The notes under the pieces: model-generated
What the model saw: only the letters and a program-made list of their open reading frames with translations
Told to the model about the DNA's origin: nothing
Database searches by the model: none
Shown: positions 43,382-52,233 of the stretch, in pieces
How the letters are laid out: every line of letters begins with the position of its first letter
How positions within the stretch are numbered: the first letter of the stretch is position 1
Made by a program: the position numbers and the translations under genes
Source: Streptomyces iconiensis
Lineage (GTDB): Bacteria; Actinomycetota; Actinomycetes; Streptomycetales; Streptomycetaceae
NCBI RefSeq assembly: GCF_028657195.3
Contig: NZ_JANCPR020000027.1
Span: 62,001 to 126,000, forward strand
Direction: 5' to 3'
DNA length: 64,000 nt

Positions 43382-46300
43382 GTGTCGTCACAGTCCCCCA
43401 ATAGCTCACCGAGCACCTCCCCTGAACGGAAGGACGGGCAGGGCAAAGACCCTGCCTCCACGTCGTTCGGGCCCAATGAGTGGCTCGTCGACGAGATCTA
43501 CCAGCAGTACCTCCAGGACCCGAACTCGGTAGACCGAGCCTGGTGGGACTTCTTCGCTGACTACCAGCCAGAGTCCTCAGAAGCAGCCAAGGCCGCGCCC
43601 GACGGCGCGGGAACGCCGCGGGACGCTCAGACCCCACCGAGCGCTTCCACGCCGCAGCAGGCGCAGCAGAGCGCCCCGCAGCCGGCGGCCCAGGCCCCGG
43701 CGGCCGGGCAGGCGCCGGCCCAGCAGGCCCCGGTACCGGCACCCGCGCAGCCCAGCGCGAGCCCGGCACCGAGCGCACAGCAGACGCCGAGCGCACAGCA
43801 GGCACCGGCCGCTCAGCCGAAGGCCGCGGCTCCCGCCCCGGCCCCCGCGGCGAAGCCGGCTGCCACCCAGAAGGAGCAGCCGGGCCAGTCCGCCGCTTCC
43901 GAGGGTCCGGAGTACGTGCAGCTGCGCGGCCCGTCGGCGGCCGTGGCGAAGAACATGAACGCGTCACTGGAGCTGCCCACGGCCACGTCCGTGCGCGCCG
44001 TGCCGGTGAAGCTGCTGTTCGACAACCGCATCGTCATCAACAACCACCTCAAGCGCGCCCGCGGCGGCAAGGTGTCCTTCACGCACCTCATCGGCTACGC
44101 CATGGTGCAGGCGCTGAAGGCGATGCCCTCGATGAACCAGTCGTTCACCGAGAAGGACGGCAAGCCGACCCTGGTCAAGCCGGACCATGTGAACCTCGGC
44201 CTGGCCATCGACCTGGTGAAGCCCAACGGCGACCGCCAGCTCGTCGTGGCCGGGATCAAGAAGGCCGAGACGCTGACCTTCTTCGAGTTCTGGCAGGCGT
44301 ACGAGGACATCGTCCGGCGCGCGCGGAGCAACAAGCTGACCATGGAGGACTTCTCCGGGGTCACCTGCTCCCTGACCAACCCGGGCGGCATCGGCACGGT
44401 GCACTCCGTGCCGCGCCTCATGCCGGGCCAGGGTCTGATCATGGGCGTCGGCGCCATGGAGTACCCGGCGGAGTTCCAGGGCACCTCCCAGGACACCCTG
44501 AACCGCCTCGGCATCTCCAAGGTCATGACCCTGACGAGCACCTATGACCACCGCGTCATCCAGGGCGCGGCGTCCGGCGAGTTCCTGCGCACGGTGGCGC
44601 AGCTCCTGCTCGGCGAGAACAACTTCTACGACGAGATCTTCAAGGCGCTGCGCATCCCCTACGAGCCGGTGCGCTGGCTCCAGGACATCGACGCCTCGCA
44701 CGACGACGACGTCACCAAGGCGGCCCGGGTCTTCGACCTGATCCACTCCTACCGGGTGCGCGGCCACATCATGGCCGACACCGACCCGCTGGAGTACAAG
44801 CAGCGCAAGCACCCCGACCTGGACATCACCGAGCACGGACTCACGCTGTGGGACCTGGAGCGTGAGTTCGCCGTCGGCGGTTTCGCCGGCAAGTCGATGA
44901 TGAAGCTGCGCGACATCCTGGGCGTACTGCGCGACTCGTACTGCCGCACCACCGGCATCGAGTACATGCACATCCAGGACCCCAAGCAGCGCAAGTGGAT
45001 CCAGGACCGCGTCGAGCTGACGCACGTCAAGCCGGAGCGCGAGGAGCAGCTGCGCATCCTGCGCAGGCTGAACGCGGCTGAAGCGTTCGAGACGTTCCTG
45101 CAGACCAAGTACGTCGGCCAGAAGCGCTTCTCGCTGGAGGGCGGCGAGTCCGTCATCCCGCTGATGGACGCGGTGATCGACGCCGCGGCCGAGTCCCGGC
45201 TGGACGAGTGCGTGGTCGGCATGGCGCACCGCGGCCGGCTGAACGTGCTGGCCAACATCGTCGGCAAGCCGTACGCGCAGATCTTCCGGGAGTTCGAGGG
45301 CAACCTCGACCCGAAGTCGATGCACGGCTCGGGCGACGTGAAGTACCACCTGGGCGCCGAGGGCACCTTCACGGGCCTGGACGGCGAGCAGATCAAGGTC
45401 TCGCTCACCGCCAACCCCTCGCACCTGGAGGCCGTCGACCCGGTGGTCGAGGGCGTGGCACGGGCCAAGCAGGACATCATCGGCAAGGGCGGCACGGACT
45501 TCACCGTGCTGCCGCTGCAACTGCACGGTGACGCGGCCTTCGCGGGCCAGGGCGTCGTGGCCGAGACGCTCAACATGTCCCAGCTGCGCGGCTACCGTAC
45601 GGGCGGCACGATCCACGTCGTCATCAACAACCAGGTCGGCTTCACCGCCGCACCCGAGTCGGCGCGCTCGTCGATGTACTCGACGGACGTGGCCCGCATG
45701 GTCGAGGCCCCGATCTTCCATGTGAACGGCGACGACCCCGAGGCCGTCGTGCGCACCGCGCGGCTCGCCTTCGAGTACCGCCAGGCGTTCAACAAGGACG
45801 TGGTCATCGACCTCCTGTGCTACCGCAGGCGCGGTCACAACGAGACCGACAACCCGAAGTTCACCCAGCCCCTGATGTACGACCTGATCGACCGCAAGCG
45901 CTCGGTGCGCAAGCTGTACACCGAGTCGCTGATCGGCAGGGGCGACATCACCCTGGAGGAGGCGGAGCAGGCGCTCCAGGACTTCCAGGGCCAGCTGGAG
46001 AAGGTCTTCACGGAGGTGCGCGACGCCACCTCGGCGCCGGCGCCCGCCGAGGTCCCGGCGCCCCAGCCCGAGTTCCCCGTGCACGTCGACACCGGCATCA
46101 GCCAGGAGGTCGTCAAGCAGATCGCCGAGTCGCAGGTCAACATCCCCGAGCGGGTCACCGTGCACCCGCGCCTGACGCCGCAGCTCCAGCGCCGCGCGCA
46201 GATGGTCGAGGACGACACCATCGACTGGGGCATGGGCGAGACGCTCGCCATCGGCTCGCTGCTGATGGAGGGCACCCCGGTCCGCCTGGCGGGCCAGGAC

Positions 46301-47287
46301 TCGCGCCGCGGCACCTTCGGCCAGCGGCACGCCGTGCTGCTGGACCAGAACTCGGGTGACGACTACACGCCGCTGCTGTACCTCACCGAGGACCAGGCGC
46401 GCTACAACGTCTATGACTCGCTGCTGAGCGAGTACGCGGCGATGGGCTTCGAGTACGGCTACTCGCTGGCCCGTCCCGAGGCGCTGGTCATGTGGGAGGC
46501 GCAGTTCGGCGACTTCATGAACGGCGCGCAGACGGTCATCGACGAGTTCATCTCGTCGGCCGAGCAGAAGTGGGCGCAGACGTCAGGGGTCACCCTGCTG
46601 CTCCCGCACGGCTACGAGGGCCAGGGGCCCGACCACTCGTCGGCCCGCATCGAGCGGTTCCTCCAGCTGTGCGCGCAGAACAGCATGACGGTCGCGATGC
46701 CGTCGCTGCCGTCGAACTACTTCCACCTGCTGCGCTGGCAGGTCCACAACCCGCACCACAAGCCGCTGGTCGTCTTCACCCCGAAGTCGATGCTGCGGTC
46801 CAAGGCGGCGGCGTCCGCGACGGCGGAGTTCACCCAGGGCGGCTTCCGCCCGGTCATCGGTGACACGCGGATCTCCTCCGGGCAGGGCGACCCGGCACAC
46901 ATCCGCAAGGTCGTCTTCTGCTCCGGCAAGGTCTACTACGACCTGGACGCCGAGCGGCAGAAGCGTGGCGTCACGGACACCGCGATCATCCGGCTTGAGC
47001 GGCTCTACCCGCTGCCCGACAAGGAGATCCAGGCCGAGATGGCGCGCTACAGCGGCGCGGAGAAGTTCGTGTGGGCCCAGGAGGAGCCCGCCAACCAGGG
47101 CGCGTGGCCGTTCATCGCGCTCAACCTGGTGGACCACCTGGACCTGATCATCGGCTCGGAGCCGGTGCCGAACGCCGACCGGCTGCGCCGGGTCTCGCGT
47201 TCGTCCTCGTCCTCGCCGGCCGTCGGCTCGGGCAAGCGGCACGCCGAGGAGCAGAACGAGCTGATCAACGAGGTCTTCGCGATCTGA
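43382..47287 (+). CDS. kgd: Multifunctional 2-oxoglutarate dehydrogenase/decarboxylase, Kgd type
   Basis: 1301 aa. An N-terminal segment is followed by a Pro/Ala/Gln linker (about 60-175) and an E2o-like succinyltransferase domain with the catalytic motif YDHRVIQGAASGEFL near 388. The thiamine-diphosphate E1 part contains GMAHRGRLNVLAN near 613 and HGDAAFAGQGVVAETLN near 716. This fused actinobacterial form converts 2-oxoglutarate to succinyl-CoA with E2p and E3 (TCA cycle). In relatives it is restrained by a GarA/OdhI FHA protein bound to the E1 part. The GTG start is at 43382. It is followed by a strong terminator. Confidence 0.96.
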   Translation: MSSQSPNSSPSTSPERKDGQGKDPASTSFGPNEWLVDEIYQQYLQDPNSVDRAWWDFFADYQPESSEAAKAAPDGAGTPRDAQTPPSASTPQQAQQSAPQPAAQAPAAGQAPAQQAPVPAPAQPSASPAPSAQQTPSAQQAPAAQPKAAAPAPAPAAKPAATQKEQPGQSAASEGPEYVQLRGPSAAVAKNMNASLELPTATSVRAVPVKLLFDNRIVINNHLKRARGGKVSFTHLIGYAMVQALKAMPSMNQSFTEKDGKPTLVKPDHVNLGLAIDLVKPNGDRQLVVAGIKKAETLTFFEFWQAYEDIVRRARSNKLTMEDFSGVTCSLTNPGGIGTVHSVPRLMPGQGLIMGVGAMEYPAEFQGTSQDTLNRLGISKVMTLTSTYDHRVIQGAASGEFLRTVAQLLLGENNFYDEIFKALRIPYEPVRWLQDIDASHDDDVTKAARVFDLIHSYRVRGHIMADTDPLEYKQRKHPDLDITEHGLTLWDLEREFAVGGFAGKSMMKLRDILGVLRDSYCRTTGIEYMHIQDPKQRKWIQDRVELTHVKPEREEQLRILRRLNAAEAFETFLQTKYVGQKRFSLEGGESVIPLMDAVIDAAAESRLDECVVGMAHRGRLNVLANIVGKPYAQIFREFEGNLDPKSMHGSGDVKYHLGAEGTFTGLDGEQIKVSLTANPSHLEAVDPVVEGVARAKQDIIGKGGTDFTVLPLQLHGDAAFAGQGVVAETLNMSQLRGYRTGGTIHVVINNQVGFTAAPESARSSMYSTDVARMVEAPIFHVNGDDPEAVVRTARLAFEYRQAFNKDVVIDLLCYRRRGHNETDNPKFTQPLMYDLIDRKRSVRKLYTESLIGRGDITLEEAEQALQDFQGQLEKVFTEVRDATSAPAPAEVPAPQPEFPVHVDTGISQEVVKQIAESQVNIPERVTVHPRLTPQLQRRAQMVEDDTIDWGMGETLAIGSLLMEGTPVRLAGQDSRRGTFGQRHAVLLDQNSGDDYTPLLYLTEDQARYNVYDSLLSEYAAMGFEYGYSLARPEALVMWEAQFGDFMNGAQTVIDEFISSAEQKWAQTSGVTLLLPHGYEGQGPDHSSARIERFLQLCAQNSMTVAMPSLPSNYFHLLRWQVHNPHHKPLVVFTPKSMLRSKAAASATAEFTQGGFRPVIGDTRISSGQGDPAHIRKVVFCSGKVYYDLDAERQKRGVTDTAIIRLERLYPLPDKEIQAEMARYSGAEKFVWAQEEPANQGAWPFIALNLVDHLDLIIGSEPVPNADRLRRVSRSSSSSPAVGSGKRHAEEQNELINEVFAI

Positions 47288-47323
47288 CCGGCCGCGTACG
47301 GCACCGCCCGTACAGGCAGCAAC

Positions 47324-47362
47324 GGGAAGCCCCCGCCGCGACTTTCGCGGCGGGGGCTTCCC
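47324..47362. terminator. Bidirectional terminator after kgd
   Basis: Perfect 18-bp stem GGGAAGCCCCCGCCGCGA (47324-47341) with its complement at 47345-47362, and a 3-nt loop. It separates kgd from the convergent fxsT gene. Confidence 0.92.
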
Positions 47363-47427
47363 GCGCTCCGGGCTCCCCGCGCGCCGGACTTCCGTACGCC
47401 GGGCTTTCAGGGACCGGCCCCCGGCCC

Positions 47428-50400
47428 TCAGCCGAGGTAGGGCTCGTAGTCCCAGTAGGGGCGTGTCCGCTGGCGTGCGGAGAGCGTGTGGTGGTGCTGG
47501 GCGCCCAGGGAGCGGGTGAGCCGCTCCAGCACCTCGGCCTCGACCGCGCGTGCCTCGTCGCGGCGGCGCAGCCCCCGGAGGTCAGCGGCGTTCGCGACCA
47601 TGCACGAGAGGGTCAGCGGGTGGTCGGCACCGAGCGTCTCGCGGGCCCGCTCGAACGTGTCCCGGCTCAGCTCGAAGGCGTCGTCCAGTGCCTCGCTCAG
47701 GTTCCTGCCGCCGCTGGTGTTGAGGGCGCAGCCCAGGGTCGCCGGGTGGTCGGCGCCGAGCAGCGAGGTGAGCCCGGCGAGCGCCTGCTCGAACATGTTC
47801 AGCGCGCCGTCCCGCTCGCCCTCGGCCTGGAGTACGAGGCCCGCGTTGGACTGCATGGCCGTGGAGACGGGGTGCGCGGGTCCGAGCAGTCTGCGGAAGC
47901 CTTCCTCGGCCTCGGTGAGCAGTTCCCTGGCCTGGGACAGGTCGCCGTGCTCCCGCAGGAAGTTGCCGTAGTCGGTGAGCAGCGCCAGCGTCGAGTAGTG
48001 GCGGCGGCCGTGCACCTGCTCCTGCTGGTCGAGCAGCGACGCCATGGCGGTGGCCATGTCCTGCCGTGAGGTGCCCGCTCTGCGCTGGCACAGCAGCAGG
48101 TTGTGGCGGGCCAGCAGGGTCTGCGGGTGCTGGGGGCCCAGCACCTGGAGGTGCAGCCGCATGCCCAGCTCCTGGCGGGCCAGCGCCTCCTGGTAGCGGC
48201 CCATCAGGCGCAGGTCGCGGGCGCAGGCGTTGCCGGAGGAGAGGGTGTTGGGGTGGCGGGCGCGTAGCACCTGCTCGCGCTTGCGGAGGGTGTCGAGGTC
48301 CACGTCGTACGCGTCCTCGTACCGGCCCAGCAGGCGCAGTCCCACGGCCAGGTTGTGCTGGGCGAGGAGGCTGGTGCGCTCCTCCGGGCCGTAGAGCCTG
48401 CGGGTGGTCTCGACGACCTCTTGCTGGAGCTTCAGCGCGTCCTCGTACTGGCCCAGGGGGCGCAGGTCGGCCGCCAGGCAGCTGGTGGCCTCGACCAGGG
48501 CTTCCTCGTCGGCGCCGGGGATCTCCAGCAGCCGGTCGCGCCGGAAGGTGTCGAGGTACTGGGCCTCGCGGAAGCGGCCTGCCAGGCGCAGCAGGTTGCC
48601 CTGCTGGGTGGTGAGGGCGCCCAGGCGCGGGCCCGCGACGTCGAGGAACTCCTCCCACTTCTCGCGTACCGCCTCGGCGAGTTCGGCCCCGAGCGTGTAC
48701 TCGCCGCTGGTGTAGCAGTAGCGCAGGCAGTTGAGCAGCATCTCCTGGACGCGGCCCTCCCTGCTGGAGTGCGCCTCCGAGGCGAGCAGATGCGGGATCA
48801 GCTCGGCGTAGCGGGGCCACTGCCTGCTGTCGTTGGGGGCTCCGGGGTCCGCCTCGACGAGGAGCCGGTGCACGATGTCGCGGTACACCTCGCTCTTCCT
48901 GCCCCCGGTCAGCTCGCTGATGACGCTGTGCACCACCTGGTGGATGTGCACGGAGTCTTCCTGCTCGCCGTCGCCCGCCGGGCCCCGGCTCTCGCGGGTG
49001 AGTACGGAGTAGCTGACGAGGGAGTCCAGGGCGCGGGCCCAGCCGGCTCCGTCGCTGCTGATCCAGCGCATCTGGTCGGGGAGTTCAGCGCCGGGGATGC
49101 CGCGCGCGAGGCCGAGGGGGATGCGGCCCGGCGCGAAGACCGCGCACAGGGAGAGGAGTTCGACGGCGCGGGGCTCGGACTTGCGCAGCTTGTTGAGGAG
49201 GATCGACCAGGAGGTCAGGGAGGAGACGGGGTAGTCGTCCGGCATGGAGTGGCTCTCCAGCCGGGTGAGCCCGACCCCGCGCACCATGCGCAGGTACTCG
49301 GGCACCTCCATGCCCTCCTGGCCCAGCCAGGCGGCGGCCTGCGCGAGCTGGAGCGGCAGGTCCTGGAACTCGCTGGCGACCTGGTCGGCCTGGTCGACAC
49401 TGATGTGCGGGGCGCCGCGCATGAGGTAGCCGGTGGACTCGGCACGGCGGAAGGCCGTGATGGGCTTGATGTCCGTGCTGGAGCGCCAGTTCTGGTTGCG
49501 CGAGGTGATGAGGACGTGTCCCGTACCGCCCTGGGGCAGGTAGGTGATGGCGTCCTCCGGCTCCTCCCATCCGTCGAAGATGAGCAGCCAGCGCCCTGAG
49601 GGCTCGTTCCTGCGCAGGGTGTCGCGTACGGCGCGCACGCGCTCGCCGACCTCGGCGACGCCGCCGAGGCCCAGCTCTCCGGCGAGGGAGCTGAACGCCT
49701 CGCGCTGGGTGTTGCGCTGGTCGCAGTTGACCCACCACACGACGTCGTAGTCGGGAGCGAAGCGGTGCGCGTACTCGGCGGCGATCTGGGTCTTGCCGAT
49801 GCCTGCCGTGCCGACGAGGGTGCATACGGCGGCGCCGTGTTCGGCGTCCATGAGCTGCTGCTGCAGATCGCCGAGGATGACGTCGCGGCCGGTGAAGCGG
49901 GCGTTGCGGCGCGGGACCTCGCCCCAGACGGCGGGCGGCTCGTTGGGGTAGCGGCTGGAGCCGGCCGGGGGGAGGTTCCTGAGCCGGCGGGGGCGCAGCC
50001 CGAGCCTGTTGAGCAGGCGCCGCTCGGCCTCGTCCTCCCCTACGCCCCAGAGGTTGACGGGCTCCAGCACGGCGGTGGCGGGCAGCAGTTCGCGGTTGGT
50101 GAGGTTGACGGCGGCGAACTCCCCGGCGTGCTCGGAGACGAAGCCCCGCAGCACGGAGCTCCAGTCGGTCTCCGTACGCGGCCCGAGCTGGAAGAACAGG
50201 TCGCTGATGACGAGGACGACGCGTCCCGTGGCGAGCTGGAGGTCGCCGAGCGCCTCCTCCAGCGGCTGTTCGCGGTCGGGGTCCCAGCGCTGGAGGGTGG
50301 TGCGATGGCCGTGGTTCTCCAGCTTGTGCGCGATCCAGCTGCCCCAGGCACGGTGGTACCCGGGAAAGACCACCACGAAGTGCTCGGACTCCTGCCCGGG

Positions 50401-50436
50401 TGGCCCGCTCTGAGCCGGTTCCCGCTGAGCGACCAT
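47428..50436 (-). CDS. fxsT: FxsT-like TIR / NB-ARC / TPR protein
   Basis: 1002 aa. Residues about 19-105 look like a TIR domain (HFVVVFPGYHRAWGSWIAHKLE, then VVLVISDLFF). An NB-ARC/STAND ATPase follows with Walker A VGTAGIGKT at 208-216 and Walker B WLLIFDGWEEP. About ten tetratricopeptide repeats fill 640-990 and the protein ends YWDYEPYLG. This is the layout of the TPR protein of FxSxx-COOH systems, and also of TIR-STAND sensors used in bacterial immunity. TPRs probably sense a ligand, NB-ARC oligomerises and TIR acts as effector; NADase activity here is unproven. The ATG follows GGGAG. It is last in a long minus-strand gene block. Confidence 0.88.
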   Translation of the reverse strand: MVAQREPAQSGPPGQESEHFVVVFPGYHRAWGSWIAHKLENHGHRTTLQRWDPDREQPLEEALGDLQLATGRVVLVISDLFFQLGPRTETDWSSVLRGFVSEHAGEFAAVNLTNRELLPATAVLEPVNLWGVGEDEAERRLLNRLGLRPRRLRNLPPAGSSRYPNEPPAVWGEVPRRNARFTGRDVILGDLQQQLMDAEHGAAVCTLVGTAGIGKTQIAAEYAHRFAPDYDVVWWVNCDQRNTQREAFSSLAGELGLGGVAEVGERVRAVRDTLRRNEPSGRWLLIFDGWEEPEDAITYLPQGGTGHVLITSRNQNWRSSTDIKPITAFRRAESTGYLMRGAPHISVDQADQVASEFQDLPLQLAQAAAWLGQEGMEVPEYLRMVRGVGLTRLESHSMPDDYPVSSLTSWSILLNKLRKSEPRAVELLSLCAVFAPGRIPLGLARGIPGAELPDQMRWISSDGAGWARALDSLVSYSVLTRESRGPAGDGEQEDSVHIHQVVHSVISELTGGRKSEVYRDIVHRLLVEADPGAPNDSRQWPRYAELIPHLLASEAHSSREGRVQEMLLNCLRYCYTSGEYTLGAELAEAVREKWEEFLDVAGPRLGALTTQQGNLLRLAGRFREAQYLDTFRRDRLLEIPGADEEALVEATSCLAADLRPLGQYEDALKLQQEVVETTRRLYGPEERTSLLAQHNLAVGLRLLGRYEDAYDVDLDTLRKREQVLRARHPNTLSSGNACARDLRLMGRYQEALARQELGMRLHLQVLGPQHPQTLLARHNLLLCQRRAGTSRQDMATAMASLLDQQEQVHGRRHYSTLALLTDYGNFLREHGDLSQARELLTEAEEGFRRLLGPAHPVSTAMQSNAGLVLQAEGERDGALNMFEQALAGLTSLLGADHPATLGCALNTSGGRNLSEALDDAFELSRDTFERARETLGADHPLTLSCMVANAADLRGLRRRDEARAVEAEVLERLTRSLGAQHHHTLSARQRTRPYWDYEPYLG

Positions 50437-50495
50437 GCGTCGTTCTCCCTCGTCCAGCAGCCGCGTCACCGAGGAGGTGACTTCTCGCGGCGAGA

Positions 50496-51773
50496 TTACC
50501 CAACGTTGTCTTTTGATAACGGTTCGTCCGTTATGGGGGTGCTCCGCGGTCCCAGCCTTCCGTGGCGGCGCCGCATGCCTTCCACGAACTCCCTGCCCTC
50601 GGAGGTGAGTTGGTCCGACCCCAGCAAAAGGGTAAGCGCATCGGCCACCTGCTCGCGGTACTCGGCGCAGCGCAGTCGCGCCGTTCTTCTGCTTCTGGCC
50701 GGGACGCCGTCCCTCGCGGCTATTCGGCCCCACAGGTCGGCGAGCGCGAGATGCGCGTAGGCACCCTGGAGCATGGCGCCCAGCGGGCGCGGGTCGGTGC
50801 GCCAGCCGACGCTGTAGACGGCCTCGCGGTCGCCGTGGTGCAGCGTGACCAGGTCGCCGAGCACGGCGAGCTTGCTGTGCTGCACCTCGTGGACGAGTAC
50901 CTCGGCCATCTCCTCGGCCGTGCCGGGCAGCGTGGTGAGCACCGCCCAGGGCGCCGACCAGCAGGTGGCGCTCACCGGTCCCGCCGCCTCTTCGCGTACG
51001 ACCGGCACCAGCGCCCTGACGAGACCGGCGACCTCGGCCGCCCGCTCCGGGTCCGTCTCGCGCAGCAGGCCGAGCGCCGCTTCCCACACCTCAAGCCAGG
51101 GACGCGTCTCACGGGAGGTGCGCAGGTGTACGGGTGAGAAGCCGGCGAGGTCGCCCCCGGCGCACAGATACGGGTCCCGGTCGTCGAGCACGCCCACGCC
51201 GCCCGGCAGGCCGGACAACGGCCGCCAGCCACAGGAGCCGTCGGCTCCCTCCGCCTCGCCAGGACGCCGCTCGGCGCGCAGCCGCGGGCCCTCGTGGGTG
51301 ACCCGCACATGTATGGCGGGCGCCGAGGTCACACCGCCGCCGAGGCCGGGGAGGGTCAGCGCGCCGTGCCGGACGGGGAGCGTGGCGTCCGACTCCAGAC
51401 CGGCGCGGGACGCGGCAGTCGCCGCTACGGCGCCGAGGTCCGAGAGCGCCGCTTCGAACGCCTCGGGTTCGAACGCGTCGAGCGCGGCCACCAGCCAGGC
51501 GCCGACGGCGGGATAGCCGAGCGTCTCGCGTGCCGCGCCGGGATCGTGGGCCTCGGCGCGCTCCAGCAGGCTCCAGTGGTCACGGAACGCGCGGATGGCA
51601 CGGGGGGACACCGTTTCGCGCTCGGCGCGGGTGAGGAGTGTCTTCAGCAGCAGGAGGCGGGTGCTGTGCAGCCCGTCCCGCAGCAGCGCGGTGTCCTCGG
51701 CAGCAGGTCGGGCGTCGCCCCATCTGTGCGGTGCCGGGCTCTTCACGGCGAAAGGTCGTACCGGTGGCGGCAT
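50496..51773 (-). CDS. HExxH-type peptide-modification protein
   Basis: 425 aa. The signature is HEVQH at 295-299 in AEVLVHEVQHSKLAVLGDLVTL, inside a helical C-terminal half; the N-terminal half shows AFRDHWSLLERAEA and PAVGAWLVAAL. It matches the HEXXH motif domain of RiPP clusters, members of which can act as 2-oxoglutarate-dependent peptide beta-hydroxylases and are often fused to the radical SAM enzyme FxsB. Here it stands alone, 14 nt after the FxSxx-like peptide gene, so that peptide is the likely substrate. The ATG at 51773 has a weak ribosome site, suggesting translational coupling. Confidence 0.85.
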   Translation of the reverse strand: MPPPVRPFAVKSPAPHRWGDARPAAEDTALLRDGLHSTRLLLLKTLLTRAERETVSPRAIRAFRDHWSLLERAEAHDPGAARETLGYPAVGAWLVAALDAFEPEAFEAALSDLGAVAATAASRAGLESDATLPVRHGALTLPGLGGGVTSAPAIHVRVTHEGPRLRAERRPGEAEGADGSCGWRPLSGLPGGVGVLDDRDPYLCAGGDLAGFSPVHLRTSRETRPWLEVWEAALGLLRETDPERAAEVAGLVRALVPVVREEAAGPVSATCWSAPWAVLTTLPGTAEEMAEVLVHEVQHSKLAVLGDLVTLHHGDREAVYSVGWRTDPRPLGAMLQGAYAHLALADLWGRIAARDGVPARSRRTARLRCAEYREQVADALTLLLGSDQLTSEGREFVEGMRRRHGRLGPRSTPITDEPLSKDNVG

Positions 51774-51787
51774 CGTGAACCCGGCTT

Positions 51788-52099
51788 TCAGGGAAGGAAA
51801 TTGGCCGGATCACGCGGCACGTCGGCGCCCAGCTCGGGCACGGAGTGCCGTTCGTCCTGCCGGGGCGGCGTGCCCGCGCAGCGGTTGGGTCCGCGCCCCT
51901 CGCCGCCCTCGGCCGCCCAGAAGAGCCGGAACTTCTCGGGTACACGCAGCGCCCACTCGACGGCGGCGGCCACTGCCGAGTCGTCCGACGTACGGAGAGT
52001 CCGCAGGTCGATGCCGCTGAGGTCGGGCAGAGGCGCCGAGCCCCCGCTCTGTTGCCCCGGGCCTCGGGACGTGCCACCGGTCCGCTTCGGCACGCTCAT
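51788..52099 (-). CDS. FxSxx-type precursor-like peptide
   Basis: 103 aa. Residues 24-50 (LPDLSGIDLRTLRTSDDSAV and following) match the conserved leader of FxSxx-COOH precursors (PDLSGI.L..L...DD..LA.A). The C-terminal half differs: it contains EKFRLFWAAEGG, one Cys (74), and ends DPANFLP rather than FxSxx. The modified core is presumably the C-terminal region; His85, Asp, Asn and aromatic residues there are possible hydroxylation sites. The ATG at 52099 follows GGGAGG at short spacing. It sits directly before the HExxH gene and after the vWA/TPR gene. Confidence 0.7.
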   Translation of the reverse strand: MSVPKRTGGTSRGPGQQSGGSAPLPDLSGIDLRTLRTSDDSAVAAAVEWALRVPEKFRLFWAAEGGEGRGPNRCAGTPPRQDERHSVPELGADVPRDPANFLP

Positions 52100-52233
52100 C
52101 TCCTCCCTGACGCCCCGCCCGGGGGCGGTAAGCACGGATGATGTCTCTTTCCCGGGCCATGTATACGGAAACCCGTTCGGTCCTGGGGGCCGTCGCATTC
52201 GGCCGCCGCTCCCCCTCGTCCCCCCTCATCCCG

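Noticed and set aside
43964..46330. 788-aa minus-strand frame across kgd
   Set aside because: Antisense shadow of the 2-oxoglutarate dehydrogenase gene.
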